In this document: in pieces, positions 35,991-44,276 of the stretch
How the letters are laid out: each line of letters starts with the position of its first letter
Position numbering within the stretch: the stretch's first letter is position 1
Origin: Deinococcales bacterium
Lineage (GTDB): Bacteria > Deinococcota > Deinococci > Deinococcales > JAAFIG01
Direction of reading: 5' to 3'
Assembly: GCA_013298595.1 (NCBI GenBank)
Contig: JAAFIG010000002.1
Coordinates: 124,001 to 188,000, forward strand
Length of the DNA: 64,000 bases
The notes under the pieces: model-generated
What the model saw: only the letters and a program-made list of their open reading frames with translations
What the model was told of the DNA's origin: nothing
Database searches by the model: none
Made by a program: the position numbers and the translations under genes

Positions 35991-36359
35991 TTATCTTTTA
36001 AGTAAATCACGAATTTCGGTTAACAATGCCTGATCGGGTGTAGGACCGGCTGGAGCAGCTGGTGCTTCTGGCTTTTTCATACGAGCCATTGCTGCATTCA
36101 TTGGAACCACAATAACGAAGTAAACAACTGCTGCAAGGATCACAAAAGCCACCACTGCGTTGATAAAATTACCAATCAAAATGGGTCCGAGTTTGATGCT
36201 CGAGAAATCTGGTGAACCGCCTAAAGCACCAATCAATGGTGTGATGACATCTTTCACCATTGAATCTACGATCTTACCGAATGCCCCACCGATGATAACA
36301 CCAACTGCTAAATCTACAACGTTCCCACGTAACAAGAAATTCTTAAAGCCTTCAATCAT
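35991..36359 (-). CDS. mscL: Large-conductance mechanosensitive channel
   Basis: 122 aa from the ATG at 36359, behind GGGGAGG; the open frame reaches 36431 but that region holds the ribosome site. MscL forms a pentameric pore that opens under membrane tension. TM1 is FLLRGNVVDLAVGVIIGGAFGKIV (typical, with the N-terminal IEGFKNFL helix), TM2 is FINAVVAFVILAAVVYFVIV, followed by a C-terminal helix (LLTEIRDLLKR). It is convergent with ftsZ. Confidence 0.95.
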   Translation of the reverse strand: MIEGFKNFLLRGNVVDLAVGVIIGGAFGKIVDSMVKDVITPLIGALGGSPDFSSIKLGPILIGNFINAVVAFVILAAVVYFVIVVPMNAAMARMKKPEAPAAPAGPTPDQALLTEIRDLLKR

Positions 36360-36451
36360 ATGAGTACCTCCCCTTCTTTCTTTGAATTGCCCGTAAAGTC
36401 TAAGCCATTTGTGTTCCAAAAAGCAATTCAAAAGTGTGAAAGAACCAACAG

Positions 36452-37828
36452 TTACGCACGACGTTCTTTGACAGCGTGGGCGCTATAGCCAAATTGTGGC
36501 AAGCTACTCTGGGCATTCTCGAGAATGACTCGAGCTAATTCACCAAGGTTTTTGCCACCACTGCGGACATCCATTTTGAGTTTTTCACGTAAATTTGTCA
36601 GACTGATATCGTCAAGCATCAATTCTGTGCCGTAACGCAAAGTGCTTGGGCTAACAATCAGTAAATCTGCTTCGGCTGGCGTAATATTCTCGAGGAAACA
36701 ACGCCCAGTCAGTAAACCAGCCACGGTAGTAACCGTACCAAAGGTTTTATTCTCGAGTGCTCGAACTTCGATATGTAAACCCCGCACTGCCCGTAAAGGC
36801 TCGAGGGCAAGATCTAAAATTGGGGCGAACAATTTACCTGTTCCAAGAATCACTCGAGTGCCAGGTACGGCTTTTGGCAACGGTGGCAATTCGCCGCTGA
36901 GAAAATCACGTACCATACCCACACCATTCTCGAGCATTGGGTAACCTTCGTAGGCTTCTTCTGGTGGTAGCGGTTCGCCAGCCAGAATATAAAATTCATC
37001 GGATGGAAAAATAAATCGCGTGCCACGTTCCTCGAGCAATTTTTTCTGCCACTTATGAGCGATACGCAGCACATCCTTGGCTTCTGGAGCAGTGTAAGGA
37101 CGTAACTCGGGCAGATTGCGCCGATGGTCGGTTAAACCAAGTGGTACACAGGCAACCGATAAGACATTTGGTAAACTACTCAGGTATTCAAGCGATTCCT
37201 CGAGATACTGCCCATCGTTACGGCTTGGCAACAAAACAAGTTGCGTGTACAAATCAATTGGCTCAAGACGTTTTAAGGTGTCTTGAATTTTGGTACTTTC
37301 AGGGTCTTTGACTTTTAAGCGCCACCATTTCATCATATCTGCCCGCAAAGCCTGATCGGTACTGTGCACCGAGACATACAAAGGCGAGAGATTCTCCGAG
37401 ATAATTCGGTCAAAATCGGCTTCGGATAAATTGGTTAGCGTTACAAACGAACCATACAAAAACGACAAACGATAATCATCATCCATCACATATAAACTCT
37501 TACGAAATCCCTTAGGCATCTGGTGTACATAACAAAACTCGCATTTATTGGCACACAATTTAATACCATCAAACAGCACTTCACTAAACTCGAGACCAGG
37601 ATCTTCCCAAGAGACACGAAATTCAAAAGTACTACTATCAACGCGTTGCATCTCGAGGGTCACATCACCCGCTTCGAGTTCACGCCGGTACGCCAGAATA
37701 TCGGTAATGGCATTGCCATTGACGCGCAGCAAGGCATCACCGGCTTGTACACCCGCTTGGGCAGCCGCAGAATCAGGTTCAACCCTCGAGACAAAAGCAG
37801 GATGAACAGGGGAGAGCAAAGACATCAT
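36452..37828 (-). CDS. DUF512 family protein with PDZ and radical-SAM-like domains
   Basis: 458 aa. The N-terminal PDZ domain (VSRVEPDSAAAQAGVQAGDALLRV) is followed by a radical-SAM-like part with CANKCEFCYVHQ (CxxxCxxC iron-sulfur site) and YRLSFLYGSFVTLTNL, and then the DUF512 domain (PELRPYTAPEAKDVLRIAHKW, FIFPSDEFYILAGEPLP). Members are found in Firmicutes, Cyanobacteria and Deinococcota; the function is unknown. A TACACTCGAG -10 region lies 6 nt before the first ATG. Confidence 0.88.
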   Translation of the reverse strand: MMSLLSPVHPAFVSRVEPDSAAAQAGVQAGDALLRVNGNAITDILAYRRELEAGDVTLEMQRVDSSTFEFRVSWEDPGLEFSEVLFDGIKLCANKCEFCYVHQMPKGFRKSLYVMDDDYRLSFLYGSFVTLTNLSEADFDRIISENLSPLYVSVHSTDQALRADMMKWWRLKVKDPESTKIQDTLKRLEPIDLYTQLVLLPSRNDGQYLEESLEYLSSLPNVLSVACVPLGLTDHRRNLPELRPYTAPEAKDVLRIAHKWQKKLLEERGTRFIFPSDEFYILAGEPLPPEEAYEGYPMLENGVGMVRDFLSGELPPLPKAVPGTRVILGTGKLFAPILDLALEPLRAVRGLHIEVRALENKTFGTVTTVAGLLTGRCFLENITPAEADLLIVSPSTLRYGTELMLDDISLTNLREKLKMDVRSGGKNLGELARVILENAQSSLPQFGYSAHAVKERRA

Positions 37829-37834
37829 GCCTCG

Positions 37835-37840
37835 AGTGTA
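37835..37840 (-). promoter_or_regulatory. Leaderless-type -10 box overlapping CTCGAG (DUF512 gene)
   Basis: Reverse-strand TACACTCGAGGC then ATG: the -10 box TACACT shares its last two bases with the palindrome. Confidence 0.5.
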
Positions 37841-37876
37841 GCGTACTCGGCGCTGAGAAACGAGGGACGACCCGCA

Positions 37877-38284
37877 TTAAGCGCCAACCAGTACTGTGGC
37901 ACTGGAGGTAATACAAACATCTGTACTCGAGCGTAACTCACCTTCGAGTTTGACCAGAAAACCATTGAGTGTGGTTTTCCAAGTCACTTCGACCACATGC
38001 CATTCAATCAAATGCTCGAGATTCGCCAGCACAGGACGACGAAATTTCATGGTAAATTCTAAACCAAGCATCGAGCTTTCTCGAGAAAAATACGAAGCTG
38101 TTACCCCCATCGTCAACCCAGAAGTTTGAGTACCACTAGCAATGGTGTCTGAAAACCCCTGAGTTAAAGCTGCCTCGAGACGATGATGCACAGGATTAAA
38201 ATCCTGCACTAAACTCGAGAAAGCAGCAATTTCTGCTGAGGATAACAAGATTTTCTGACGAAAAACCTCTCCAACTTCTGGCAT
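37877..38284 (-). CDS. MaoC-like dehydratase (hotdog fold)
   Basis: 135 aa from the ATG at 38284; an upstream frame exists but would overlap the divergent gene. Hydratase signature: AFSSLVQDFNPVHHRLEAALTQGF (Asp and His of the D-x4-H motif), then DTIASGTQTSGLTMGVTASYF. MaoC/PhaJ-type enzymes hydrate enoyl-CoA or act on related thioesters. The substrate is unknown. Its promoter overlaps that of the aldo/keto reductase. Confidence 0.8.
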   Translation of the reverse strand: MPEVGEVFRQKILLSSAEIAAFSSLVQDFNPVHHRLEAALTQGFSDTIASGTQTSGLTMGVTASYFSRESSMLGLEFTMKFRRPVLANLEHLIEWHVVEVTWKTTLNGFLVKLEGELRSSTDVCITSSATVLVGA

Positions 38285-38290
38285 GACTCG

Positions 38291-38300
38291 AGTGTAAACT
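38291..38300. promoter_or_regulatory. Overlapping divergent -10 boxes (MaoC-like gene and aldo/keto reductase)
   Basis: Reverse TACACT (38291-38296) and forward TAAACT (38295-38300) share two bases; each ends 6 nt from its own ATG. Only 22 bp separate the two start codons, so both -35 regions must lie inside the opposite gene. Confidence 0.55.
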
Positions 38301-38306
38301 ATTCGT

Positions 38307-39281
38307 ATGGAACCACGCATTCTTGGGCGTTCAGGGATTGCCGTTGACGGTATGGGCTTAGGTTGCTGGGCAATCGGTGGACCCTTCTGGGATCGTGGTG
38401 GCTACATGGGTTACGGCACTGTGGACAGCGCAGAAGCCAAACGGGCATTGCAATGTGCCCTCGAGCTTGGCATTCGTTTTTTTGATGTAGCAGGTGTTTA
38501 CGGTTGTGGTCAAGCTGAAACACTGCTTGGAGAAGCAATTAAAGCCTACCCAGATGTGATTATTGCTGCAAAGTTCGGCTACATTTTTAGCCAAGACCCA
38601 CCTGCTGTCATAGGTAAAGATATTTCCCAAAAAGGTATTCAAACTGCGCTCGAGCAAAGCCTGAAACATTTACAACGCGAGTACATTGATATTTACCAAC
38701 TGCACTTATTTGATTTACCACTCGAGCAAGCCCTTGAAGTCAGCGCAATTTTAGATGGATTCCAACAACAAGGACTGATTCGAGCTTACTCGTGGTGCAA
38801 CGAACAAGCCACAACAATTGAACAATTTGCTCGAGCCAGCCATGCCAGTGTGATACCAATTTTACTCAATGTTTTAGAAGGTAACAAAGATTTACTAACC
38901 CTTTGCGAAACCCTCGAGTTAGGTATGATTATTCGCCGACCACTGGGTATGGGCTTACTGACAGGCAAAATCCAAGTGGGTCATGTGTTCGATTCTCAAG
39001 ATATGCGAATCCGTTTCAAATGGAATCTCGAGCATGGTAAACAAGCTCAGCAACTCGAGCAATTGCAGAGCATTCAAGAATTACTCACCCAAGGCGGCAG
39101 AACCCTGGCTCAGGGTGCACTGGCTTGGCTTTGGGCGATCAATCCCAACATTGTACCCATCCCAGGATTTAAGACCGTAAAACAAGTTGAAGAGAACGTT
39201 GCTGCAATGCAATTCGGGGCTTTACCAGCAGTTACATTGCTCGAGATTGAACAAATTCTGAAAGGAGCAAATGCCAAATAG
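38307..39281 (+). CDS. Aldo/keto reductase
   Basis: 324 aa TIM-barrel NAD(P)H oxidoreductase. The tetrad is visible: Asp and Tyr in FFDVAGVYGCGQAE, Lys in VIIAAKFGY and His in YQLHLFDLP. The N-terminus RILGRSGIAVDGMGLGCWAIGG and the C-terminal cofactor region IVPIPGFKTVKQVEENV are typical of the Tas/YakC type. The substrate is unknown. It overlaps the start of the glycosylase gene by 11 nt, so the two form an operon. Confidence 0.9.
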   Translation: MEPRILGRSGIAVDGMGLGCWAIGGPFWDRGGYMGYGTVDSAEAKRALQCALELGIRFFDVAGVYGCGQAETLLGEAIKAYPDVIIAAKFGYIFSQDPPAVIGKDISQKGIQTALEQSLKHLQREYIDIYQLHLFDLPLEQALEVSAILDGFQQQGLIRAYSWCNEQATTIEQFARASHASVIPILLNVLEGNKDLLTLCETLELGMIIRRPLGMGLLTGKIQVGHVFDSQDMRIRFKWNLEHGKQAQQLEQLQSIQELLTQGGRTLAQGALAWLWAINPNIVPIPGFKTVKQVEENVAAMQFGALPAVTLLEIEQILKGANAK

Positions 39282-39768
39282 TTTCCCAGTTGTTGCTCGA
39301 GCCGATGCCAGAATTTTGATTTTAGGCTCAATGCCAGGTGTGGCTTCACTAAAGGCACAAGAATACTACGCACATCCTCGTAATGCCTTCTGGAGCATAC
39401 TCGAGGCACTGTACGGCATTCCTCGAGTTGCACCTTACGCGCAACGGCTCGAAGCGTTGCAAAACGCTGGTATTGCCCTTTGGGATGTGCTCGAGTCCTG
39501 TGAACGCCAAGGCAGTTTAGATAGCGCAATTATTCCTGAAAGTATTGTTGTCAATAAAATTCCAGAATTACTGATTAGCTTACCAAACCTCGAGATGATT
39601 GCTACAAATGGTGGTACAGCCAGCAAATTATTTAAAACCCATGTTTGGCAAACCATGCCACCCTCGAGTCTGCGCTGGCAGCAATTACCCAGTAGCAGCC
39701 CAGCCAATGCCAGAATTAGTCTCGAGCAAAAAATAGTGATTTGGCAAGAACAATTATTGCTTGATTGA
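39271..39768 (+). CDS. DNA-deoxyinosine glycosylase (UDG family 6)
   Basis: 165 aa. Family 6 uracil-DNA-glycosylase-fold enzymes remove hypoxanthine arising from adenine deamination. Diagnostic motifs: ILILGSMPGVASLKAQEYYAHPRNAFW (motif 1), IALWDVLESCERQGSLDSAI, IATNGGTASKLF, and the late LPSSSPAN. It works in base excision repair; coupling with an aldo/keto reductase has no obvious logic. Confidence 0.9.
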   Translation: MPNSFPVVARADARILILGSMPGVASLKAQEYYAHPRNAFWSILEALYGIPRVAPYAQRLEALQNAGIALWDVLESCERQGSLDSAIIPESIVVNKIPELLISLPNLEMIATNGGTASKLFKTHVWQTMPPSSLRWQQLPSSSPANARISLEQKIVIWQEQLLLD

Positions 39769-39857
39769 AATTTGGATAGCTCGAAATGTGAAATCGAGAT
39801 GGTACAGTACTCGAGAAATGGTTAAACGTATCATTCAATCCTGTACGTATCTCGTTT

Positions 39858-40409
39858 ATGGAAACTGACCTTTTGCGCCCACGCACACCACTACCCAGTG
39901 CGCCACGTAATTTCTTTGAACTCGAGCGCTACTCGAGCATTAAACGCTTCTGGGATTTACTCGAGGGGTGTCACTCACATGGTTTTGCTGTGGTCGTGCC
40001 ATCCCGTACCGAACCCAGTTTGTGCCGCCGAGCAATTACAGGGATTACTCGAGCCAAAGCAGGTGGTTTAATCAATGATGCTGCGCTAAGTACAGCCTTG
40101 CTCGAGGATGAAGATATTGCCTTAGAAGCTTTTAACCTCAGTCCTGAAGCCAGAGAAGCAGTTCAGAAATTACTTGAAGGCTACCGAGCACCATTGGTGG
40201 AAATACTCAGTACCACCTACCAACTCGAGTTTGATATTCAACTGGCATTTACCGCCCGACGTGAAATGCTGATGCGAGCCAGTGCAGCTTTTGTGCCATT
40301 GCCATATCTCGAGCCGCCCTTTCCAGTTTCTTGGAAACTCGAGCCGATTCGCTGGCGCAGAGACGATTATAAAGTTCTGCTTGAGCGTGCAGCTTCTGGG
40401 CTGCTGTGA
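39858..40409 (+). CDS. Conserved-looking hypothetical protein
   Basis: 183 aa, soluble and mainly helical, rich in Arg, Glu and Leu, with FELERYSSIKRFWDLLEGCHSHGF near the start and FPVSWKLEPIRWRRDDYKVLLERA near the end. No family recognised. A 16-codon frame (ATG at 39818) ends 10 nt inside this gene and could couple translation. CTCGAG is dense, so it looks like a long-time resident. Confidence 0.6.
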   Translation: METDLLRPRTPLPSAPRNFFELERYSSIKRFWDLLEGCHSHGFAVVVPSRTEPSLCRRAITGITRAKAGGLINDAALSTALLEDEDIALEAFNLSPEAREAVQKLLEGYRAPLVEILSTTYQLEFDIQLAFTARREMLMRASAAFVPLPYLEPPFPVSWKLEPIRWRRDDYKVLLERAASGLL

Positions 40410-40439
40410 TTTTTGACCAATACAGCAAAAAATACTGTG

Positions 40440-40445
40440 TAAAAT
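40440..40445 (+). promoter_or_regulatory. Near-leaderless -10 box of the peroxidase gene
   Basis: TAAAAT ends 7 nt before the GTG at 40453. Confidence 0.35.
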
Positions 40446-40452
40446 ACCCATT

Positions 40453-41727
40453 GTGAAGTTTTCTCGAGTCTTCGGTTTTGTCCTGGCAGCATTTACTTTG
40501 CTGACTGTGTCTTTTTCTGCCAATTCGGGCTGGACAAGTAAAGAACTTGCAACGTTACAAAGCCTATGGTTGGACAGTCTACCCGAAAAGCCCTCAGACC
40601 CAAGTAATGCCTATGCAGATAACCCAAAAGCTGCTGAACTAGGGCAAAAATTTTTCTTTGATACCCGTTTTTCTAAAGATGGTACGGTTTCTTGTGCCAC
40701 TTGTCATATGCCCCAAAATGGTTTTGTGGATAATTTACCTCAAGCCAAAGGCATTGGAACAACGACCCGTAAAACCATGAACATTGTTGGTGCCGCTTAT
40801 GGTAAATGGTTCTTCTGGGATGGACGTGCAGATGCCTTATGGAATCAAGCACTTGGACCACTCGAGAGTGCAGTAGAACATGGTGGCACCCGTACTCAAT
40901 ACGCAAAGACTATCGCAAAGGTGTATCGCAGTAGTTATGAAAGTGTTTTTGGACAAATCCCCAATCAAGATTTTTGGAATGACATTCCTGATAGAGCAGG
41001 ACCTACTGGTAATGCTAATCAACAACGTGCTTGGCAAAATATGAATCCACAACAACAAGAAACAGTAAACCGAATATTTGCCAATCTGGGTAAAGCCATT
41101 GCTGCTTACGAAATGAACCTTAAACCAGGACGCTCGAGATTCGATCAGTACGTTGGTGAATTGGTCAATACATCAGCTGATGGTTCAACTGCCGCAAGTA
41201 ACTCGAGTCAAACACTATCAGAACAAGAAATAGCTGGTTTACGATTATTTATTGGTAAAGCCAATTGCATTGAATGCCATAACACTCCACGTTTTACCGA
41301 TGACAGCTTTTATAATGTTGGTGCGCCTGACTTAGCCAATATTGCTTTCGATAACGGACGACAAAATGTGTACAGAACAGCAATACTCGCTGAATTTGGT
41401 TGCCGTAGTACCTATTCGGATAATACAGATCGTTGTCCGTCGGTGCAAAACACAGCAGAAACCCCTGCTTTTCTAGGAGCGTTCAAAACACCAAGCCTAC
41501 GCAATGTTGCAGAACACGGACCTTACACACATGCAGGGCAGTTGGCTTCACTCGAGGATGTGGTGATGCACTACAGCAAAGCCCCCTCTGCCAATGTTGG
41601 TGAAAATGTGATCAAACCCTTAAATTTAACACCAACCGAACAAAGCCAATTGGTGGCTTTTCTTGAGTCTTTAACAGCGCCAATTAACGCGCCTGCTTCG
41701 ATGCTGATCTCGCCAATAATGCCGTAA
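40453..41727 (+). CDS. Di-heme cytochrome c peroxidase / MauG family protein
   Basis: 424 aa, exported (MKFSRVFGFVLAAFTLLTVSFSANS) and starting at a GTG. Two heme-binding motifs: CATCH (near residue 80) and CIECH (near residue 275). Other landmarks: ELGQKFFFDTRFSKDGTVSCATC, WDGRADALWNQALGPL, TPSLRNVAEHGPYTHAGQLASLEDVVMHY. Such proteins reduce hydrogen peroxide or oxidise protein side chains outside the membrane. The N-terminal extension and long linker are within family variation. Confidence 0.9.
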   Translation: MKFSRVFGFVLAAFTLLTVSFSANSGWTSKELATLQSLWLDSLPEKPSDPSNAYADNPKAAELGQKFFFDTRFSKDGTVSCATCHMPQNGFVDNLPQAKGIGTTTRKTMNIVGAAYGKWFFWDGRADALWNQALGPLESAVEHGGTRTQYAKTIAKVYRSSYESVFGQIPNQDFWNDIPDRAGPTGNANQQRAWQNMNPQQQETVNRIFANLGKAIAAYEMNLKPGRSRFDQYVGELVNTSADGSTAASNSSQTLSEQEIAGLRLFIGKANCIECHNTPRFTDDSFYNVGAPDLANIAFDNGRQNVYRTAILAEFGCRSTYSDNTDRCPSVQNTAETPAFLGAFKTPSLRNVAEHGPYTHAGQLASLEDVVMHYSKAPSANVGENVIKPLNLTPTEQSQLVAFLESLTAPINAPASMLISPIMP

Positions 41728-42645
41728 CTATAAAATATGCTTACCTAATAAGCTGGCAGCCATTTTAACCATCACAGCGGCGGTCATATTTTCACGGTCT
41801 AGCACTGGATTGACTTCTACTAAATCTAAGCTACTGACTTTTTGAGTATCTGCCAGTAATTCCATTAACAAATGTGCCTCTCGGTAAGAAATACCACCAG
41901 GCACAGGTGTACCAACCCCAGGAGCAATACTTGGGTCGAGTGAATCGGCATCAAAAGAAACATGCCACTGCTCGAGGTGAGCTAAGTGTGCTCGAGTTTG
42001 TTCGACAATTGTTGCCATACCTAAACGGTCAATGTCTTTCATGGTGAACACTTTAATACCTTTTTGTTGTTCGGTTTGCATGTACTGCCTAAGTAGTTCA
42101 CCCTCTTTGCTATCCACGCTGCGAATACCAATCATGACAATATCTTCTGGGCGGACTTTTGCACCAATACCACCAATACCCACTAAGCGAGCATCGCCTA
42201 AACCAATTAAACTGGCTACAGGCATACCATGAATATTGCCACTTGGACTGATTTCAGGCACATTAAAATCGGTATGAGCATCCACCCAAATTAAGCCTCG
42301 TCGTTGCCCACGAAAAGCACCAGCTACAGTTCCCATACTCATCGAATGATCGCCGCCAATGGCAATGGGAAAGACATCAGACTCGAGTGCAGCCAGTATT
42401 TGGGCTGCGTTTTCACAAGCCGCTCGGATTTCCTCGAGATAATGCGGGTCGGTGCTGGAACGATCTATGGTTTCCACTATTTTGACAGCCACATTACCAA
42501 GGTCTACAACATCGTGCCCAAGGTCACGTAGGGTCTCTGAGAGTTGTGCGTAGCGCAAAGCACTTGGTCCCATGTCCACACCACGCCGCCCTGCTCCTAA
42601 ATCCATTGGAATGCCAAGGATCCGAATCTTCTTTTGCTTTTGCAT
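41728..42645 (-). CDS. rocF: Arginase
   Basis: 305 aa from the ATG at 42645 (MQKQKKIRILGIPMDLGAGR); the open frame runs to 42702 but overlaps the divergent gene's promoter. Arginase splits arginine into ornithine and urea. Mn ligands: GGDHSMSMG, DAHTDFN and SFDADSLDP; also GVGTPVPGGISYREA and SLDLVEVNP. Ornithine may feed Orn-type peptidoglycan as in Deinococcus (inference). The Asp and His residues expected for both metals are present. Confidence 0.92.
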   Translation of the reverse strand: MQKQKKIRILGIPMDLGAGRRGVDMGPSALRYAQLSETLRDLGHDVVDLGNVAVKIVETIDRSSTDPHYLEEIRAACENAAQILAALESDVFPIAIGGDHSMSMGTVAGAFRGQRRGLIWVDAHTDFNVPEISPSGNIHGMPVASLIGLGDARLVGIGGIGAKVRPEDIVMIGIRSVDSKEGELLRQYMQTEQQKGIKVFTMKDIDRLGMATIVEQTRAHLAHLEQWHVSFDADSLDPSIAPGVGTPVPGGISYREAHLLMELLADTQKVSSLDLVEVNPVLDRENMTAAVMVKMAASLLGKHIL

Positions 42646-42652
42646 GCCGCAA

Positions 42653-42696
42653 AGTATCATGCTGCTCAGAACCGCAGATAAGCAAAATGTTAGACT
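42653..42696. promoter_or_regulatory. Divergent leaderless-type promoters, arginase and thioesterase
   Basis: Reverse GATACT (42653-42658) ends 7 nt before the arginase ATG; forward TAGACT (42691-42696) ends 7 nt before the thioesterase ATG at 42704. Confidence 0.45.
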
Positions 42697-42703
42697 ACCC
42701 ATA

Positions 42704-43141
42704 ATGTTGCTCGAGAAAGAACAAATTCGTACCGAAGCTGCTCGTCATCACCGTGAAGTGTTCGCTGTGCAAGCCGATGATATTGACGAACTTGACCATG
42801 TCAATAACAGCGTCTTTTTGCGTTACGCAGATCGGGCAGCCATTGCCCATGCAGCTAGAGTGGGTTTAGATTTTGCCACTATGCGCGGACTTGGTGTTGT
42901 GCCAGTGGTGCATGGTCATACCATTAAGTACAATAAATCGGCGTTGCTTGGGCAAACACTCGAGGATTACACTTGGATTGAAAGCTGCCAAGGTATTCGT
43001 TCGGTGCGGCGGCATGAAATTCGTTGTTTAGAAGAGAACACTTTGTTAGTAGAAATCAAAACCGATTGGGTTTGGGTTGACCCGATCACCCAACGACCAA
43101 AACGAGTGGCTCCTGAAATTTTAGTTGCCTTTGGGTTGTAG
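42704..43141 (+). CDS. Acyl-CoA thioesterase, 4HBT hotdog family
   Basis: 145 aa from the ATG at 42704. The signature is VQADDIDELDHVNNSVFLRYADRAAIAHA (Asp of the 4-hydroxybenzoyl-CoA thioesterase type), followed by VVHGHTIKYNKSALLGQTLEDYTWIE and CLEENTLLVEIKTDWVWVD. It hydrolyses acyl-CoA; the chain preference is unknown. It stops 2 nt before alr, so the pair is cotranscribed. Confidence 0.85.
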   Translation: MLLEKEQIRTEAARHHREVFAVQADDIDELDHVNNSVFLRYADRAAIAHAARVGLDFATMRGLGVVPVVHGHTIKYNKSALLGQTLEDYTWIESCQGIRSVRRHEIRCLEENTLLVEIKTDWVWVDPITQRPKRVAPEILVAFGL

Positions 43142-43143
43142 TC

Positions 43144-44232
43144 ATGACTGATACCCATGCACATATCAATCTCGAGGCGATCAAAGCTAATACTAAAATC
43201 TTATCTGACTTCGCCAATCGCCCTGTGCTTGCACCAATCAAAGCCGATGCGTATGGGCATGGTGCGGTACGTGTAGCCCAAGTGCTCGAGCCTGAAAGAC
43301 ATGTTATCGGTTTTGCCATTGCCACCAGTTCTGAAGCCCTCGAGTTACGAGCCGCTGGTATCTGCAAAGATATTTTGCTGCTCACACCGCCGCCACCAGA
43401 ACAAATCGCTATTCTGATTCATAACCAAATCAGTTTTGTCATCTCGAGTAGCGCCGAACTGAGTGCGCTTTCGAGCGAAGCGACAGCCCAAAATGAACGC
43501 CCAAAAATTCATTTGAAAATCAACACAGGCTTAAATCGGCTAGGCGCAAACCCTCGAGAAGGTGCAGAAATCCTCGCCAAAACGGTGCACTCAAGCGTTG
43601 AATTAATCGGCATCATGACCCACCTTGTGGATTCCGAAGATATCCCAGCCATACACGCTACAGAACAAATTAAGCGCTTCAAAAACTTCCTCGAGACACA
43701 CCAACCAGCTGTGCAATACCGCCACGCTGCCAATACAGGCGCAGTACTCAACAAAACCTTACAAGCCGAATTTGATTTGATACGCCCAGGTATTGGTTTA
43801 TACGGTTACGCTCCAGGAGCAGATTGCGAAAATATTCTGCCACTCGAGCCAGCCATGAACTTAAAAGCCCGAGTCATTCACATTAAAAACCTAGAGCAAG
43901 GCGAACCAGTCTCGTATAACGCCACTTGGACAGCCCCACAAGCAACGCGGGTTGCCACCGTGCGTTTAGGCTATGCCGATGGCTACCCTCGAGCAGTTTC
44001 GAGTAAAGCGCAAATGCTACTGCACGGACAAAAAGTCCAACAAATCGGACGAGTCTGCATGGATCAATTACTGCTTGATATTGGCGAAGTAGAAGCAGAA
44101 TATGGTGATATGGTCGAAGTTTTCGGGGCTAAGCAAATAACCGCTGACCACGTTGCAAACTGGGCAAATACCAATAGTTACGAAATTCTCACAGGCATTG
44201 GTGCTCGAGTGCCACGTCAATACAGTGTTTAG
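43144..44232 (+). CDS. alr: Alanine racemase
   Basis: 362 aa. PLP enzyme that makes D-alanine for peptidoglycan. PLP lysine in VLAPIKADAYGHGAV; LKINTGLNRLG; the second catalytic base Tyr in EPVSYNATWTA; VRLGYADGYPRAV; GRVCMDQLLLDIG; C-terminal NSYEILTGIGARVPRQY. It supplies D-Ala for the missing ddl and for MurF in the cluster upstream. Confidence 0.94.
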   Translation: MTDTHAHINLEAIKANTKILSDFANRPVLAPIKADAYGHGAVRVAQVLEPERHVIGFAIATSSEALELRAAGICKDILLLTPPPPEQIAILIHNQISFVISSSAELSALSSEATAQNERPKIHLKINTGLNRLGANPREGAEILAKTVHSSVELIGIMTHLVDSEDIPAIHATEQIKRFKNFLETHQPAVQYRHAANTGAVLNKTLQAEFDLIRPGIGLYGYAPGADCENILPLEPAMNLKARVIHIKNLEQGEPVSYNATWTAPQATRVATVRLGYADGYPRAVSSKAQMLLHGQKVQQIGRVCMDQLLLDIGEVEAEYGDMVEVFGAKQITADHVANWANTNSYEILTGIGARVPRQYSV

Positions 44233-44276
44233 ATACCGTTCAACCCAGCAATCATCGCTATACTCGAGGTAACGCT

